Positions 10,384 through 20,641 of a stretch of DNA of 64,000 nt are shown piece by piece (the stretch's first letter is position 1; every line of letters begins with the position of its first letter). The stretch is from Chlamydomonas reinhardtii. Lineage: Eukaryota; Chlorophyta; Chlorophyceae; Chlamydomonadales; Chlamydomonadaceae. The DNA lies in assembly GCF_000002595.2 (NCBI RefSeq), contig NC_057013.1, positions 3,680,929 through 3,744,928 on the forward strand, in the 5' to 3' direction. Position numbers and translations under genes: made by a program. The notes under the pieces are model-generated. The model was not told the DNA's origin. It worked only from the letters and a program-made list of their open reading frames with translations, and made no database searches.

Positions 10384-13300
10384 ATGTTTTCATTCGGCAG
10401 CAAGGTCAAGCAGAAGCTTACAGCGACGCGGTTTGAATTCTCCTTTGTGGTGCATAATTTGGCGCCATGGCCCGAGGGCGCGAGAGCCATCGCTGTGGGC
10501 TATCAACGCGGCAAGCGGCGGCGTGGCGCTACGCGCTCAGTGTATCCTTCTCGGCAGCCGGGAAGGCTGGGTGCGGTCGTGCGCTTCAACGAGCGCTTTG
10601 ATATGCCGGTGACGCTCTACAAGGTGCGCGCCCGTTGCAAGTCGCGAGGCTGCCAACCGCCAGCCCCATTCATCGCGGGGGCCACTGCAGTCGCGGTTTT
10701 TCATGATTTCATATGACGGACCCTCGTAGGCGAGCAGCGGGCATTCGACAAGCAACGGGGGCTTGGGTCCCTTCAAGAAGAAATGCTTGATCCTTGCCGT
10801 TCTGGAGACAGACGGCAGGACGCAGGCCACGGCCGCGCTGGGGCGGGTTGTCGTCGACCTGTCAGAGTATGCGGCGATCGAGCACCAGGAGACGCGCACG
10901 TTTATGGTCTCGTGCAACAAAGGCATCCACGCTGCCGTCGGCGACCCACAGCTTATGGTCACAATCAGGCAAGCAGGCTGCTGAGGCGGGTATTTGATGG
11001 CTAGCATAGCGCCCGGGAGGGTTAGTTCGGTGACGGCAGCGTCACCGGGCGGCGTGTCCAGCGTTGGACGCCGGTACTGGGCTGCCGCGGCGGAGCCTGC
11101 CTGGCACGCCGTGCCGCGAGCCCGGGACGGGGGGGCGGCAGGGGGTGAGGACTTGGACAGGGGATTCAAGCAGGTCAGGACCTTGTGTAACCGTGCCTAT
11201 GGCAGGTGCCATGCTGATGACCGGGTGCTCATCGGTGGTAATGTGCAGGTGTCGGTGGAAGAAGCTGGCGCGGGAGGGCGGCGCCGCTTCAGGGCTGCCG
11301 GACGAGACTGCTTCAATGAGCACGGACACGACCGGTGCGGCTGGAAGGGCAGGGTGCAAGGCTTTGAGGGAAATCGCATTTGCAAGCTGCTTTCGACCGT
11401 GTATCTGACCTGATGCCGGGCCCGCGCTTTGGCTCTTTCGATGCTACATCGTGGGGGGGGGGGGGGGGTTACATCCATGATTATATAAGAAGTGAAGGCG
11501 TAGCCAGGAACATTAGTACAGCAGGCGCGTTGTTACCGATGTCCGTGAAGTCCAGCGGGGGGCATGTTTTTGCAGACCATAAGAGCATGCAGCCGCACCT
11601 TCGTTGAGTCTCAGTGCATCGTACTACAAGCAAAGCCATACACGCACGTGTATGTGCTTAAGGCGGACTGCAGCAGCATTGGGTTGAGTTGTGCCGGCGC
11701 AAAATAGGCGCACGTGACGGTGCATCGGGACCGCAAAGCCTCCGCCCCACCCGGCGAGGGTAACCTGATGAATGGGGTGGGACATGGTTGTATGGAGCTC
11801 CCTTGTAGAGCTCTTTCGCCGCGCTATCACGACAGGACGTTATACGATGTAGTACCCGTCGCGGCGCACTCCTTGGGTGACATTTTGCATGCAAGTTCTG
11901 ACCCCTTCCCTTGTTCTTTCTCAACACTCACACACAGGCTCGCGCATGACCGCTAATCTGTCATCGTTCCTGCGCTTTAAGTTCACGGGCAAGGGTAACG
12001 AGGAGCAGGACCTGCGCGGGTTCGAATCGACGGGCTCCATGGGCGGCGCGCCACCTGGGAACGGCAACGGACCAACCGCGGCTAACGGCACCCGTGGCAG
12101 TGTGGCGGGTGACCCCATGAACAAAGTCATGGACACCATCCAGGTGAGTGGGCTGTGGGCGCCGGGGGCGGAGCTTGTCGGTATACAGTTGCTGAGTGGC
12201 CAGATTCCCTGCTTGAGACATGTTCTTTGGCTTGGCGAATGTGGTAAGTTGGACATACCGTGCCTGTAGGAGTCGCACGACGAGCCGGCGGAGCCTGTTT
12301 TCGCCGGGCAGCTGACGCCGGGCGGCAGTCGCGCCATGACGCCGCAGACCAGCGTGAAGCAGCTGACTCCGGCAAGCAGCAGCCAATTGGCAGACCCAAG
12401 GTGAGGCGGTAGGCAGAGAGGGGCTTGGGGGGGGAGTCTGGCAAGGCGCTGGCCCGGCTGAGGGTCATTGTCACCTAACGCAGTCGGCCACAATTCGCTT
12501 GGCCGATGGGGGTTTCCCATACCTGTTGCAACGGACTAGCGGTTTGCAACGGACGGGGGCGAGGAGACGCAGTAAACGTGCGATAGAAGGTGTACCCGTG
12601 CAAGTTACAGCCGTTTGTTGACCCGGCAATGGCCTGGCTGACGCCGCCATGTCCTGCAGCCCGCATGCTTCTGGGCCCAACGCCATTGAGGCAGCGGCAG
12701 CAGGGCTCGGCGGCATGAGCCTTCGCGAGATGCACGCGGCACGGGCAAAAGCGTGAGTGCCCTTTGGGCTTCAATATGCATGACACGCAGGTCGAGGGCA
12801 CCTGTGCATCCCCTTTAGCTAATCATGTGCCCCCCTTGTGCGCTAATCATGACGACCACGATGAACACCAACTACAGGGCAATGTCAGGCACTCCCAGCC
12901 CACGGCGGCTGGACCCAGGGACCGGCGACAGCTACGGGGCGGGCGGGCGGTCACCTGCAGAAGGCAGCCGCGCCTTCCCGGGGTCGTCCGTGCTTCCAGC
13001 CGCCGGCAGCAATCTCAGCCTGACTGCCGCCTCCGCCGCCGACTCCGACCTCCTGGTGGCGCTGCGCTTTGAGCTGCTCACAGCGGCGGCCCTGGAGGCG
13101 GGCGTGTACATGGCGCGGCGGCCGCCCGGGGTGGGGCTGGGCGCGATGACGCAGTCATCATCAGGCGCCGCGCAGCCCTCTGTCAGCCCGGTCGCCGCCA
13201 GCGTGAAGGACCCCGCAGCGTTTGCGCTGCGCGCGGCGCACGTGCCTGCGCGGCGCCTGGCGCGCACAGTGCTGTGCCTGGGCTCCGCCGACGGGCCGCA

Positions 13301-15218
13301 CTTCGGCGCCTCGGCGCTGCGCGTCATCCGCGCGCAGGTGGCTTCCTCCGGCGATGGCCTGGACGTGCTGTCCTACTGGTGGTCCAACGCCGTGCACATG
13401 CGCGCCATGCTGGGCGGCTTGTCGCTGGCCGCCGCTGCGGCGGGCGTGCTGGCGCCGGCCGCGGGCGGCATGGGCCTCGCCGTCGCCGCGGCGGTCAGCG
13501 CCGGTGGCGCATCCATTGGCAGCCTGGGCGCCGGCCTGGGCGGCGCGCCGGGCGCAGCCCCTGGCAGCGAGCACTGGGCGGCGGCGGCGCTGGTGCCTGA
13601 GCTCAAGCGCCTGGAGCGGGCTGTGTTCCAGGACCTGCTGGGGCGCATGTGGGAGCGCGTGCTGCTGCCCACGGTGCTGGGGCGGGCCGGCGGGGCACGC
13701 GCGGCTGCGCCGGCAGCCGCCACGAAGCGGGCGCTGCAGGAGGCGGCCATCAAGAAGTGGTTTGAGGGGTTGGAGGCGGTGTGCGCGGCGCTCACCAAGC
13801 AGGTGGCTGGCGGGCACTCGGCGCTGCTGCGGCAGCAGGTGCTGCTGGCGGCGCTGAAGCGGGTGGACCTGCTGCTGTTTGCGCACCTGCTGGGCGGGGC
13901 AGACCAGCCGGGCGTGGCGGACCTCCTCACGGACTACGACCCGCACGGCAGCCTGGCGGTGTCCGCCGCTGGCCCTGCAGCCGCAGCACCCGGGTCCGCG
14001 GCCGCCGCGGTGGCGGCGGCGGCGGCAGCGGCAGCGGCGGGCGGTGGCGTGGGCACCACTGGCGGCGGCGTCATCCCACAGCTGGATGAGGCTAGCCTGC
14101 CGTTCGCGAAGGGCGTTCTGACGTTTGGCGGGGGCATGAGCGTAAAGATGACGGTGACGCGGCTGCAGCAGTGGGCGGCGGGGCAGCCGTTGCTGGGCGG
14201 CGGCGCGAGTGGCGCGGACGCGGGGCTGGCGGGCGCGGGCACGACCGGTGCGGTTGGCGCAGCGGTTGGCGCGGGTGCAGGTCCGGGTCCGCTGTTCCCG
14301 CTGCTGCGCGCGGCGGCGGACCTGCTGATGATGCCGAAGGAGATGCTGGTGGATCGGGCTGTGCGGCTGGACGTGGGCGCGGCGCTGAGCATGCGCAGCG
14401 TGCTGCACATCCTGGAGCGCTTCCAGGTGAGTCCGGGGCGACTGGGGGCGAGGAGGCCGGGGTACACACCGGAGTTTGTGGCACGGGATAGGGGAGGACA
14501 GGGGCGGCAGGGTTTGCCAGAGTGAATGGACCCCCAACAACACAAGGACAAGCCCGGGGGTGGGGAGGTACATGATGAGTGTCCGTCGTGGTGTTGCTCA
14601 GATGTGTACTTGTGTAGGCTATTGCACTGACACGCCTACCCAAATTGTCTACGATTGCAGCCTGATGAGTTCGCACAGGACTCCATCAGCCCCGCCATTC
14701 TGGAATCGCTACAGGTGAGCGGCTTGGTTGCAAACCGTGAACACCGAAACTTGTTTATGGCCCGCCTTTCATCCTGGCCTTCAGGGTCTCCCCATGTTGC
14801 CGGGCAAGACGCTGTGTACATGCGCTGCAATCAGCGACTCCGCTATCACCCCTTCCTTCCCTGCCCTACGCTCACCCCACAGGAGGACGCGGCGCTGCCG
14901 CAGATTCACCTGCGTTCTGCCGCCGCGGACGCCAACGGCGGCTACCTGCCGCCGCCCGACGCGGTGGTGCTGCGCGGCGTGGAGACTGGCAGTGAGCCGG
15001 GTCTCGAGTACGACGCCGACAGCGAGGACGAGCTGGAGGAGCTGGCGCAGGTGGTGGCCAAATCTCCCGCCAGCTCTGGCGCGGTAAGCGCCACGGTGCC
15101 GCCCGGCGGCGCGGCTATGGCGGTGCGCTTCCGGCTGCTGCACGACGCGTGGGCGGCGGGCATGCCGCGGCGGCGGACGCCGCCCAGCGTGGCGTCTGGA
15201 TCAGGTGTGGGCATGTAG
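10384..15218 (+). CDS. NT-C2 (EEIG1/EHBP1-type) plus DIL-domain protein
   Basis: Nine exons: 10384-10623, 10730-10968, 11249-11334, 11938-12143, 12270-12400, 12660-12752, 12878-14426, 14661-14714, 14883-15218 (977 aa). Residues 1 to about 170 fit the N-terminal C2 domain of EEIG1/EHBP1 proteins (start MFSFGSKVKQK, FSFVVHNLAPWPEG, FNERFDMPVTLY, then LGRVVVDLSEYA). Such domains link cargo or actin to membranes. A Gly/Ser/Pro-rich linker follows. The large exon carries a helical region resembling the dilute (DIL) cargo-binding domain of class V/XI myosins, with the typical end ILERFQ-PDEFAQDSISPAIL-SLQ split by an intron. The tail is acidic. Plants have NT-C2 proteins, and NT-C2 with DIL points to organelle or vesicle trafficking (inference). 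Intron 2 uses a GC donor; intron 3 holds a 16-G run. The start is the only early ATG in frame. Confidence 0.82.
11453..11468 (+). repeat. G16 homopolymer in intron 3 of the NT-C2/DIL gene
   Basis: Sixteen consecutive G residues lie inside the intron between 11334 and 11938. It can form a G-quadruplex and is likely length-polymorphic or prone to sequencing error. Confidence 0.8.
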
Positions 15219-16009
15219 GACACGCATGTACGCCTCCTTGCCCGAGGCCCTGCAACCTCAGCGCACATGTTCGAACAGCAGCGGAATGGAGGCTGATGAC
15301 CCTCGTGTGCGTGTGACAGCTTACGCGTGCACGTCTGGCATGCGTCAACCGGGACGGGTGGAAGCAGCACAGCCCGCTGCCTGGCGGTGCGGGATGCCAC
15401 GAACTCGGGAGTTTTGTTGGGGGAGATTAGCAGCTATGCAGGCGCATGAAAGCATGAGTAAGTGTGTGGCGTGTGACAAACATGTTGCTATGGTTGGACT
15501 CGCCGGCAGAGCAGAGAGCGTATGCGGAACTGGCGCCAGGAGGAGAAGGAGAAGGAGCCCATCTGACCCATGTGAAGCCGGCTCCCCGGCTGATGAGAAG
15601 CGCGGTTAAGCATGGTTAGGACTACAACCCGCGTGGATTGGGGCGGAACTGTTGAGTATTGTTCCAAAGCAATTGTCTTTCAGTGTATGTCGAAGTCGGT
15701 TTGCGTGGTGAAGTAGTGCGATGACTTATGGATTGGCGAAGGGCGTGGGCGTGCCGATTGTGGAGATGACTGACGATGGTTGAATCCGGTCCTGTGTACT
15801 TCAGTTGAGACACCATACGGTACGTTGACAAGCACTTCAACATACGACCTTACTCGGCCGCAAGCAGCAATCGAACATGCGTGTAAGGCTCGACACAAGT
15901 TGCGACAAAACCTGTACTATCACATTTTTCTCGCTGAACCCAAATATGAAAACGACCAAATGGTAATGCTTCATTCTCGTGCAGTCGGTGAGGACCAAAC
16001 GCTGCTTGA
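15219..16009. other. Intergenic spacer before the first GT92 gene
   Basis: It contains the 3' end of the NT-C2/DIL transcription unit and the promoter of the glycosyltransferase gene. I see no further exon. There is a short AGG/AGA-rich stretch at about 15537-15555. Confidence 0.4.
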
Positions 16010-18749
16010 ATGCGGCGCGCCAGGATGCCGAATCGCTCGCTGCGTATCTGGGGCAACCTTCTACTCAGCGCGGTACTGTTATCTGTGTATGCCACATCAG
16101 CTGATGTAGCACATACGGGAACGGATCAAAGCGCACAGGCGACACAGGTCTCGTCCTCCGTGTACCGCGGCTTTGCGGCCCTGTGCGCGGTGGCTAAGAA
16201 CGAGAACCGCTACGTGCGGGAGTGGGTAGACCACCACAAGTGCCTGGGTGCGTGTTGCAAGGGGAGGAGTTGGAGGCAGTCGCCAGGGAGCAGTCAGGGC
16301 CGGGGGGCGTGCAGGACTCACACGCTATGTCTGTGGGGCAGGGCTAGTCTGCGCACGTGTATGAAGGGGGGGAGTGGGCACATAGCCCGCGCTGTCGAAT
16401 CCGCGCCTCTACAAAGATTATGCTCTCACCGCGGGACCTGCAGGTTTCTCCCGCATCTACCTGTACGACCACGGCAGTCAGGAGCGCATGTCCAGCCAGC
16501 TGGAGGACCACATCGCCAGTGGCTTTGTGAGTGCACGGCTGCGTGATGGGCGGCTGCACGAATGCTTGTAAATTGTGATCCGGGAAATGCCTACCTTGAA
16601 CCGGGGCTTCTCGACCTGCGGGACCTAGTCCTGTTCATCACTCCTTCCACACGCTAAGCTGAACTTATTGAAGCCTTCTCCACTTTGCATTATTGCGCAG
16701 GTGAGCTACACCTATTTCACAGGGCACCACAAGAAGTACAGCCGCGACGCGCGCCCCACCTCTCTAGAAAAGTTCCTGCTGACGGCGCAGGGCTACGCAT
16801 ACAAGAAATGTGTCAAGTAAGTTCATGCACGGGGCTGGGTCGTTGCAGCAGCTCCACGTAAGCACTGACTATCCCCATGAGTGCACTTGGGGTTGTAAAG
16901 TGTATATTCATTCCCAAACCGTACGGCTCCTCCACCCTCGGCCGACCTTGTCGCCCACGCTTGTTGTCGCCGCTTCGTACGCTGCCTGCAGGCACCACAG
17001 CAAGTCACATTCATTCCTGGGCTTCATAGACATAGACGAGTTCTTGGTCCTGATGGACCCGGGCATTGTCAGCGTGGAGCAGCTGCTGCGCCCCTACTCG
17101 GGCTTCGGCGGCCTGGCGGTGCACTGGCAGCTGGTGGGCAGCAGCAATCACACGGCCCGTCCGGCAGGACCCGTCACCACCAGGTGAGATTTGTGTGGTG
17201 GTCGGCTGACAGGGCGCCCCGCGCCGGCTGGGAGGCGGCAGGAGCTGGTGGTGGTTGTGTTGTTGCAGGGGAAGGTGCAAATGAAAGCAGGGCTTGCATC
17301 TTCGGTGAGCGGCAAGAAACCGCCCCAATGTAGGCCCTCAGGCGAGAAAGAAGGGCATTTTCCGGGTGCATTCTCGCCGCGTGGGGCTGCGTACGGCCCC
17401 GAATCTCGCCAACTACCCCTTTCCGGGGGGTGGGGGGGGGTGGGGGGGCGGACCCCCCCAAACGCTGAAAACTAGGCCCCTTGGGCCCCTGAATGCCGTG
17501 GGCGAGAACGTGGTTAGGGCCCTTCTCGCCAGCGGTGGTGGCATACCCCTGGATGATGCAAGCTCTGAGTGAAAGTGCTGGCGGCTTTGTCTCCCCGGCT
17601 TTCCCCGCCCTTGCAGCTACACGCACTGCGTAAAGCCGGAGGCTATGGAGAACCGGCAATTCAAGGTGTTTGCCAACACAGCGGCAAGGCCGGTAATGCA
17701 GAATCCGCACCGGCCGCGCCTGTTCGCGCCGCAGAACGTGCCCTTCCCCTACCTGGTGAACGAACACCGCAAGCGGATACGCAGGCAAGTGCGGTTGCAT
17801 GGTGCGATTGCATTGAGTCCCACATCCGGCCCCGGGCAGTGGCGACAACCGCAGGATCCTGCAGAGTGTCTGGGTGTGTTGTGCGTTGATTACGCCGGAA
17901 CAGTTGCTAAGGCAGTAGCCATATGACCATATTACTAAGTGCCACTCATTGCTCTGCCTTGGATCGTGTCTTCACTCTTCAGCGGCAGCGAGAACCAGCC
18001 CACACACATGAAGGCAGCTGTCATGCACTACGTGATCAAGTCCCGCGAGGTGCGGCCATTGGTGGGAATAATGCAATGATCACTTCATTAACATGTTACC
18101 GTACCGCTCGCATGTTCCCGCTTGGGGTAATGGAGTCTGCATGCGCGAATGCGCATGCTATGGTAGCACAGCCCTTTATTTGCACAAACAAGCCGTTGGG
18201 TTTGCCTATGTGTCCGAATTCGGCATACATGCTTTGCACCTGGGATACTACTACCCAATCCACCACCTTCGCCACATGCGCTCGTGTACATGCCCAGTGC
18301 AACGCGGCCCTATCAAGCCACGCAATGTGGTGACCGCATAGCCGTGTGTCCCCTCGCATTCCTGGTGTCACACACACCTGGAAACCCATGGCTTCCATGT
18401 ACCACTTCGTCACCATCGCCCACATATGACAACAGAACTGCAAGCCCATGCATTGTCAGTTGCATTTGTGTTCGTACCACCCACTGGCCACCTCCGCACT
18501 TCCTAACCCCACGTACGCTGCTGAATGCCAATAACACGTCATGTGCATGCACCCATCACGCAGGACTATGAGGAGAAGCTTGCGCGCGGGGGCGGTGCGG
18601 GCGTTAAGCGCAAGGAGGGCTACTTCGAGTTCATGGAGCACAAGGCCCGCCACCCCTGCCCCACGTCTCCAGCGGAGCTCCAGCAGCGGCTCTGTCCCGC
18701 ATCCGGGAATGGCGGCACCAACGGCACTAGTACAAGTGCGGGCCGCTGA
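16010..18749 (+). CDS. GT92/DUF23-family glycosyltransferase, paralogue A
   Basis: Seven exons: 16010-16247, 16444-16526, 16701-16816, 16992-17183, 17617-17784, 17983-18049, 18564-18749 (349 aa). The N-terminus has a short basic start and one hydrophobic segment (about residues 12-29), so a signal peptide or type II anchor is likely, placing the enzyme in the secretory pathway. Family signatures are ALCAVAKNENRYVREWVDHH, then GFSRIYLYDHGS, the metal/nucleotide-sugar motif FIDIDEFLVL, VNEHRKRI and HYVIKS near the end. GT92 members transfer galactose or related sugars onto glycans; the acceptor here is unknown. Alternative start at 16025 in frame. Intron 4 contains a small transposon-like element, and intron 5 (17785-17982) has a GC donor (AG|GCAAGT), because the only GT alternative breaks the frame of the next exon. 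Paralogue B lies 1.9 kb downstream. Confidence 0.88.
17333..17573 (+). mobile_element. Small non-autonomous (MITE-like) element in a GT92 intron
   Basis: It lies wholly inside the intron 17184-17616. It contains repeated and inverted GGCGAGAA/TTCTCGCC motifs (about 17342, 17372, 17500 and 17523), a G-rich core (17427-17452), and a tail related to 1948-2042. No coding capacity is visible. The superfamily cannot be told. Confidence 0.5.
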
Positions 18750-18826
18750 CGCCGTGCTGTTGCCTGACTAGGAGCAGCGCCGTGAACTGTATGCGCTATG
18801 ACGTGGAGACGCAGCACAGCAGCCTA

Positions 18827-19985
18827 TTACTTCTGCTGCCCCATCGCGGCGCCACTGAGGTAGTAGTTGACCTTATCAATGATTTGGCCCTCGTTGAGGA
18901 CGCCCTCAAAGCGGAAGACCATCTTGCCCTTCATGAAAAGCGCAATGGTGGGCAGGGCCTGCGGGTACGGGCGAACGGCTTTGCAGTTCAGGCTAGCACT
19001 GGGGGTTGGCAGAACGTATGTAGATCTCAAAATGGAGAATTCCTTGATCGTGTCCATCATCAGCTAAAAGCAGTTACATGTGGGATCACTCGCCACCGCG
19101 CGTGCGCAAGCGAGTATTGGGTGCCATACCCGGCACCGCTGATGTACTGACGGGCTGAACATGAGTGTGGAGTGGAACCAATGCATAGGTTATGGACTTT
19201 GTGCATGCACAGACGTTGCAGCGCAGCCTCACCTGGATGCGGTGCTGGCTGGCAATGCCGGGGTACTTGTCCGTGTCGATTTTGACAACCTGCACAGTGC
19301 AGTGCAATGCCAGCAGAGTCCATGAACACCACCTAATAGGCCAGCGTAATCCAGTATCGTTCGTGACCCCGCCAACGTGCAACTCTTCCTACATCCTCAT
19401 GCATCCGCATACCTGCAACTTGCCCTTCATCTTGGTCTGCACTGCCGTCAGGATGGGCGACATCATTTGGCAGGGCCCACACCTGGTGGAAAGCAACGCG
19501 GTAGGAACGGCGATTATTGTAAGCGCGTGCACATGTGCTACACACGCAGGCACCAAGCCAACCGCGGCGCCCGGCAAGGCGTCAGTGCTATCACGCCACG
19601 ACCATCCAACCGCCTTACCAGGTTGCGTAGAAGTCCACCAGCAGTGGGAGCTCCGAGCGCGCCAGCATATCATCAAACGACTCTTGAGGGGTACAGGGAC
19701 AGGGCAAAGTGTCAACGCACGCTCAATTCAGGAGAACAGTTGGGCAAGAGGTCGTGGCCATGGCAAAGTATCATGACCACCGTTCTCTGACACCTTGCAG
19801 CACGTCAAGTACATTGTCCCATGCGCACCGAACTGCTGCTTCTGGGCGGCGGTGGCCACACCCCTCCGCGGAACCACGGCCAGTCGTGCAACCCGTGCCG
19901 CCGTGGCACGGACAGCGCTGGGGTTCGCTCCACGTAGCGAGCGGCTGTTGGCAAGTAGCGCCATCGCGTAAGGTTGTGCAGCCAA
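18827..19985 (-). CDS. TRXy: Thioredoxin y, plastidial
   Basis: Five exons on the reverse strand: 19829-19985, 19619-19682, 19413-19482, 19233-19289, 18827-18958 (159 aa). The first about 50 residues are Ala/Arg/Ser-rich without acidic residues, as in a chloroplast transit peptide. The mature part starts QKQQFESFDDML and continues LVDFYATWCGPCQ, with the WCGPC redox centre intact (Trp74-Cys78) though the Trp codon is split by a phase-2 intron. VVKIDTDKYPGIASQHRIQ and the cis-Pro segment ALPTIALFMKG follow. The FESFDDML/VVKIDT signature is that of plant y-type thioredoxins, which reduce peroxiredoxins and other antioxidant enzymes in the stroma. Thioredoxin x is the nearest alternative. Its stop lies 77 bp from the stop of GT92 paralogue A (tail to tail), and its start is 656 bp from paralogue B (head to head). 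Confidence 0.9.
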
Positions 19986-20641
19986 AGACTACAGCAACTG
20001 AAAAGCAGAACGCAATTGTTCCGGTAGCTGGCAGGAGAGCGTGGAACTAGTTGAGTTAGATATTTAATTGTGCAAGTAGGTGCTAATTACGCTGTTGTAT
20101 AGTTCGCAAACACCGGAGCTCAAGCGAAATCGGGGCATCGCGATTGGGGTGACGACCAGAACTTTCCCTTTCTAAGCTTTCCTAAATCCCAGCTTGAGAT
20201 AGGTCGCGTCTTTGTGAACAATGCATTCCTATTGACAATTCACTGCACAGCTAGCAGCTGCCTAGCATGAGCAGCAGCTGTCGCTGCTCTTCATAGAAGG
20301 GCCTGCTAGTTCAGCAGTGAGTAGTTAAGTAGCTGCATACTCAATCTGATAGCCCGCGAGGTGCTCTTATCACCGCGGTAAGCTACAGCCGCGCTGGGCC
20401 CCGTTCTCTGCTCCTCCACACCCAGCCCGTGCGGGCGCTGGCGCACGGGCGGCGGCCTGCTGCTCCATTAGCTCGTAAGGCCCTGGCCCTCTGGACCCCA
20501 GTGCGCGATGGAACTCCTAACTTCTTTTTGAAGAACAGCCTTACGTAGCTTTTGCAGCTGTGGGACCTAGAGGAGTTGTGCTAACCGACAGTAAACTACA
20601 GCCGGGGATCGCCCGCGGCTCGCCAATCAGGGCTAAGCGCG
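19986..20641. promoter_or_regulatory. Divergent promoter region between TRXy and GT92 paralogue B
   Basis: This 656-bp spacer separates two divergent start codons, so it should hold both promoters. It is AT-richer than the genes around it. A perfect inverted repeat, GCCCGTGCG / CGCACGGGC (20425-20433 and 20442-20450, 8-bp loop), is the only clear structure. No TATA box could be assigned with confidence. Confidence 0.45.
20425..20450. repeat. Perfect 9-bp inverted repeat upstream of GT92 paralogue B
   Basis: GCCCGTGCG, 8-bp loop, CGCACGGGC. It could be a hairpin or a dyad binding site. It lies 190 bp before the start codon of paralogue B. Confidence 0.7.

Noticed and set aside
12005-12035. 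GGGTTCGAATC, resembling a tRNA T-loop
   Set aside because: It lies within an in-frame exon of the NT-C2/DIL gene, and no cloverleaf can be folded around it.
13161-14573. 470-codon open frame on the reverse strand
   Set aside because: It lies opposite the large DIL exon. GC-rich third positions keep the antisense frame open; the product is Arg/His/Gln-rich without domains.
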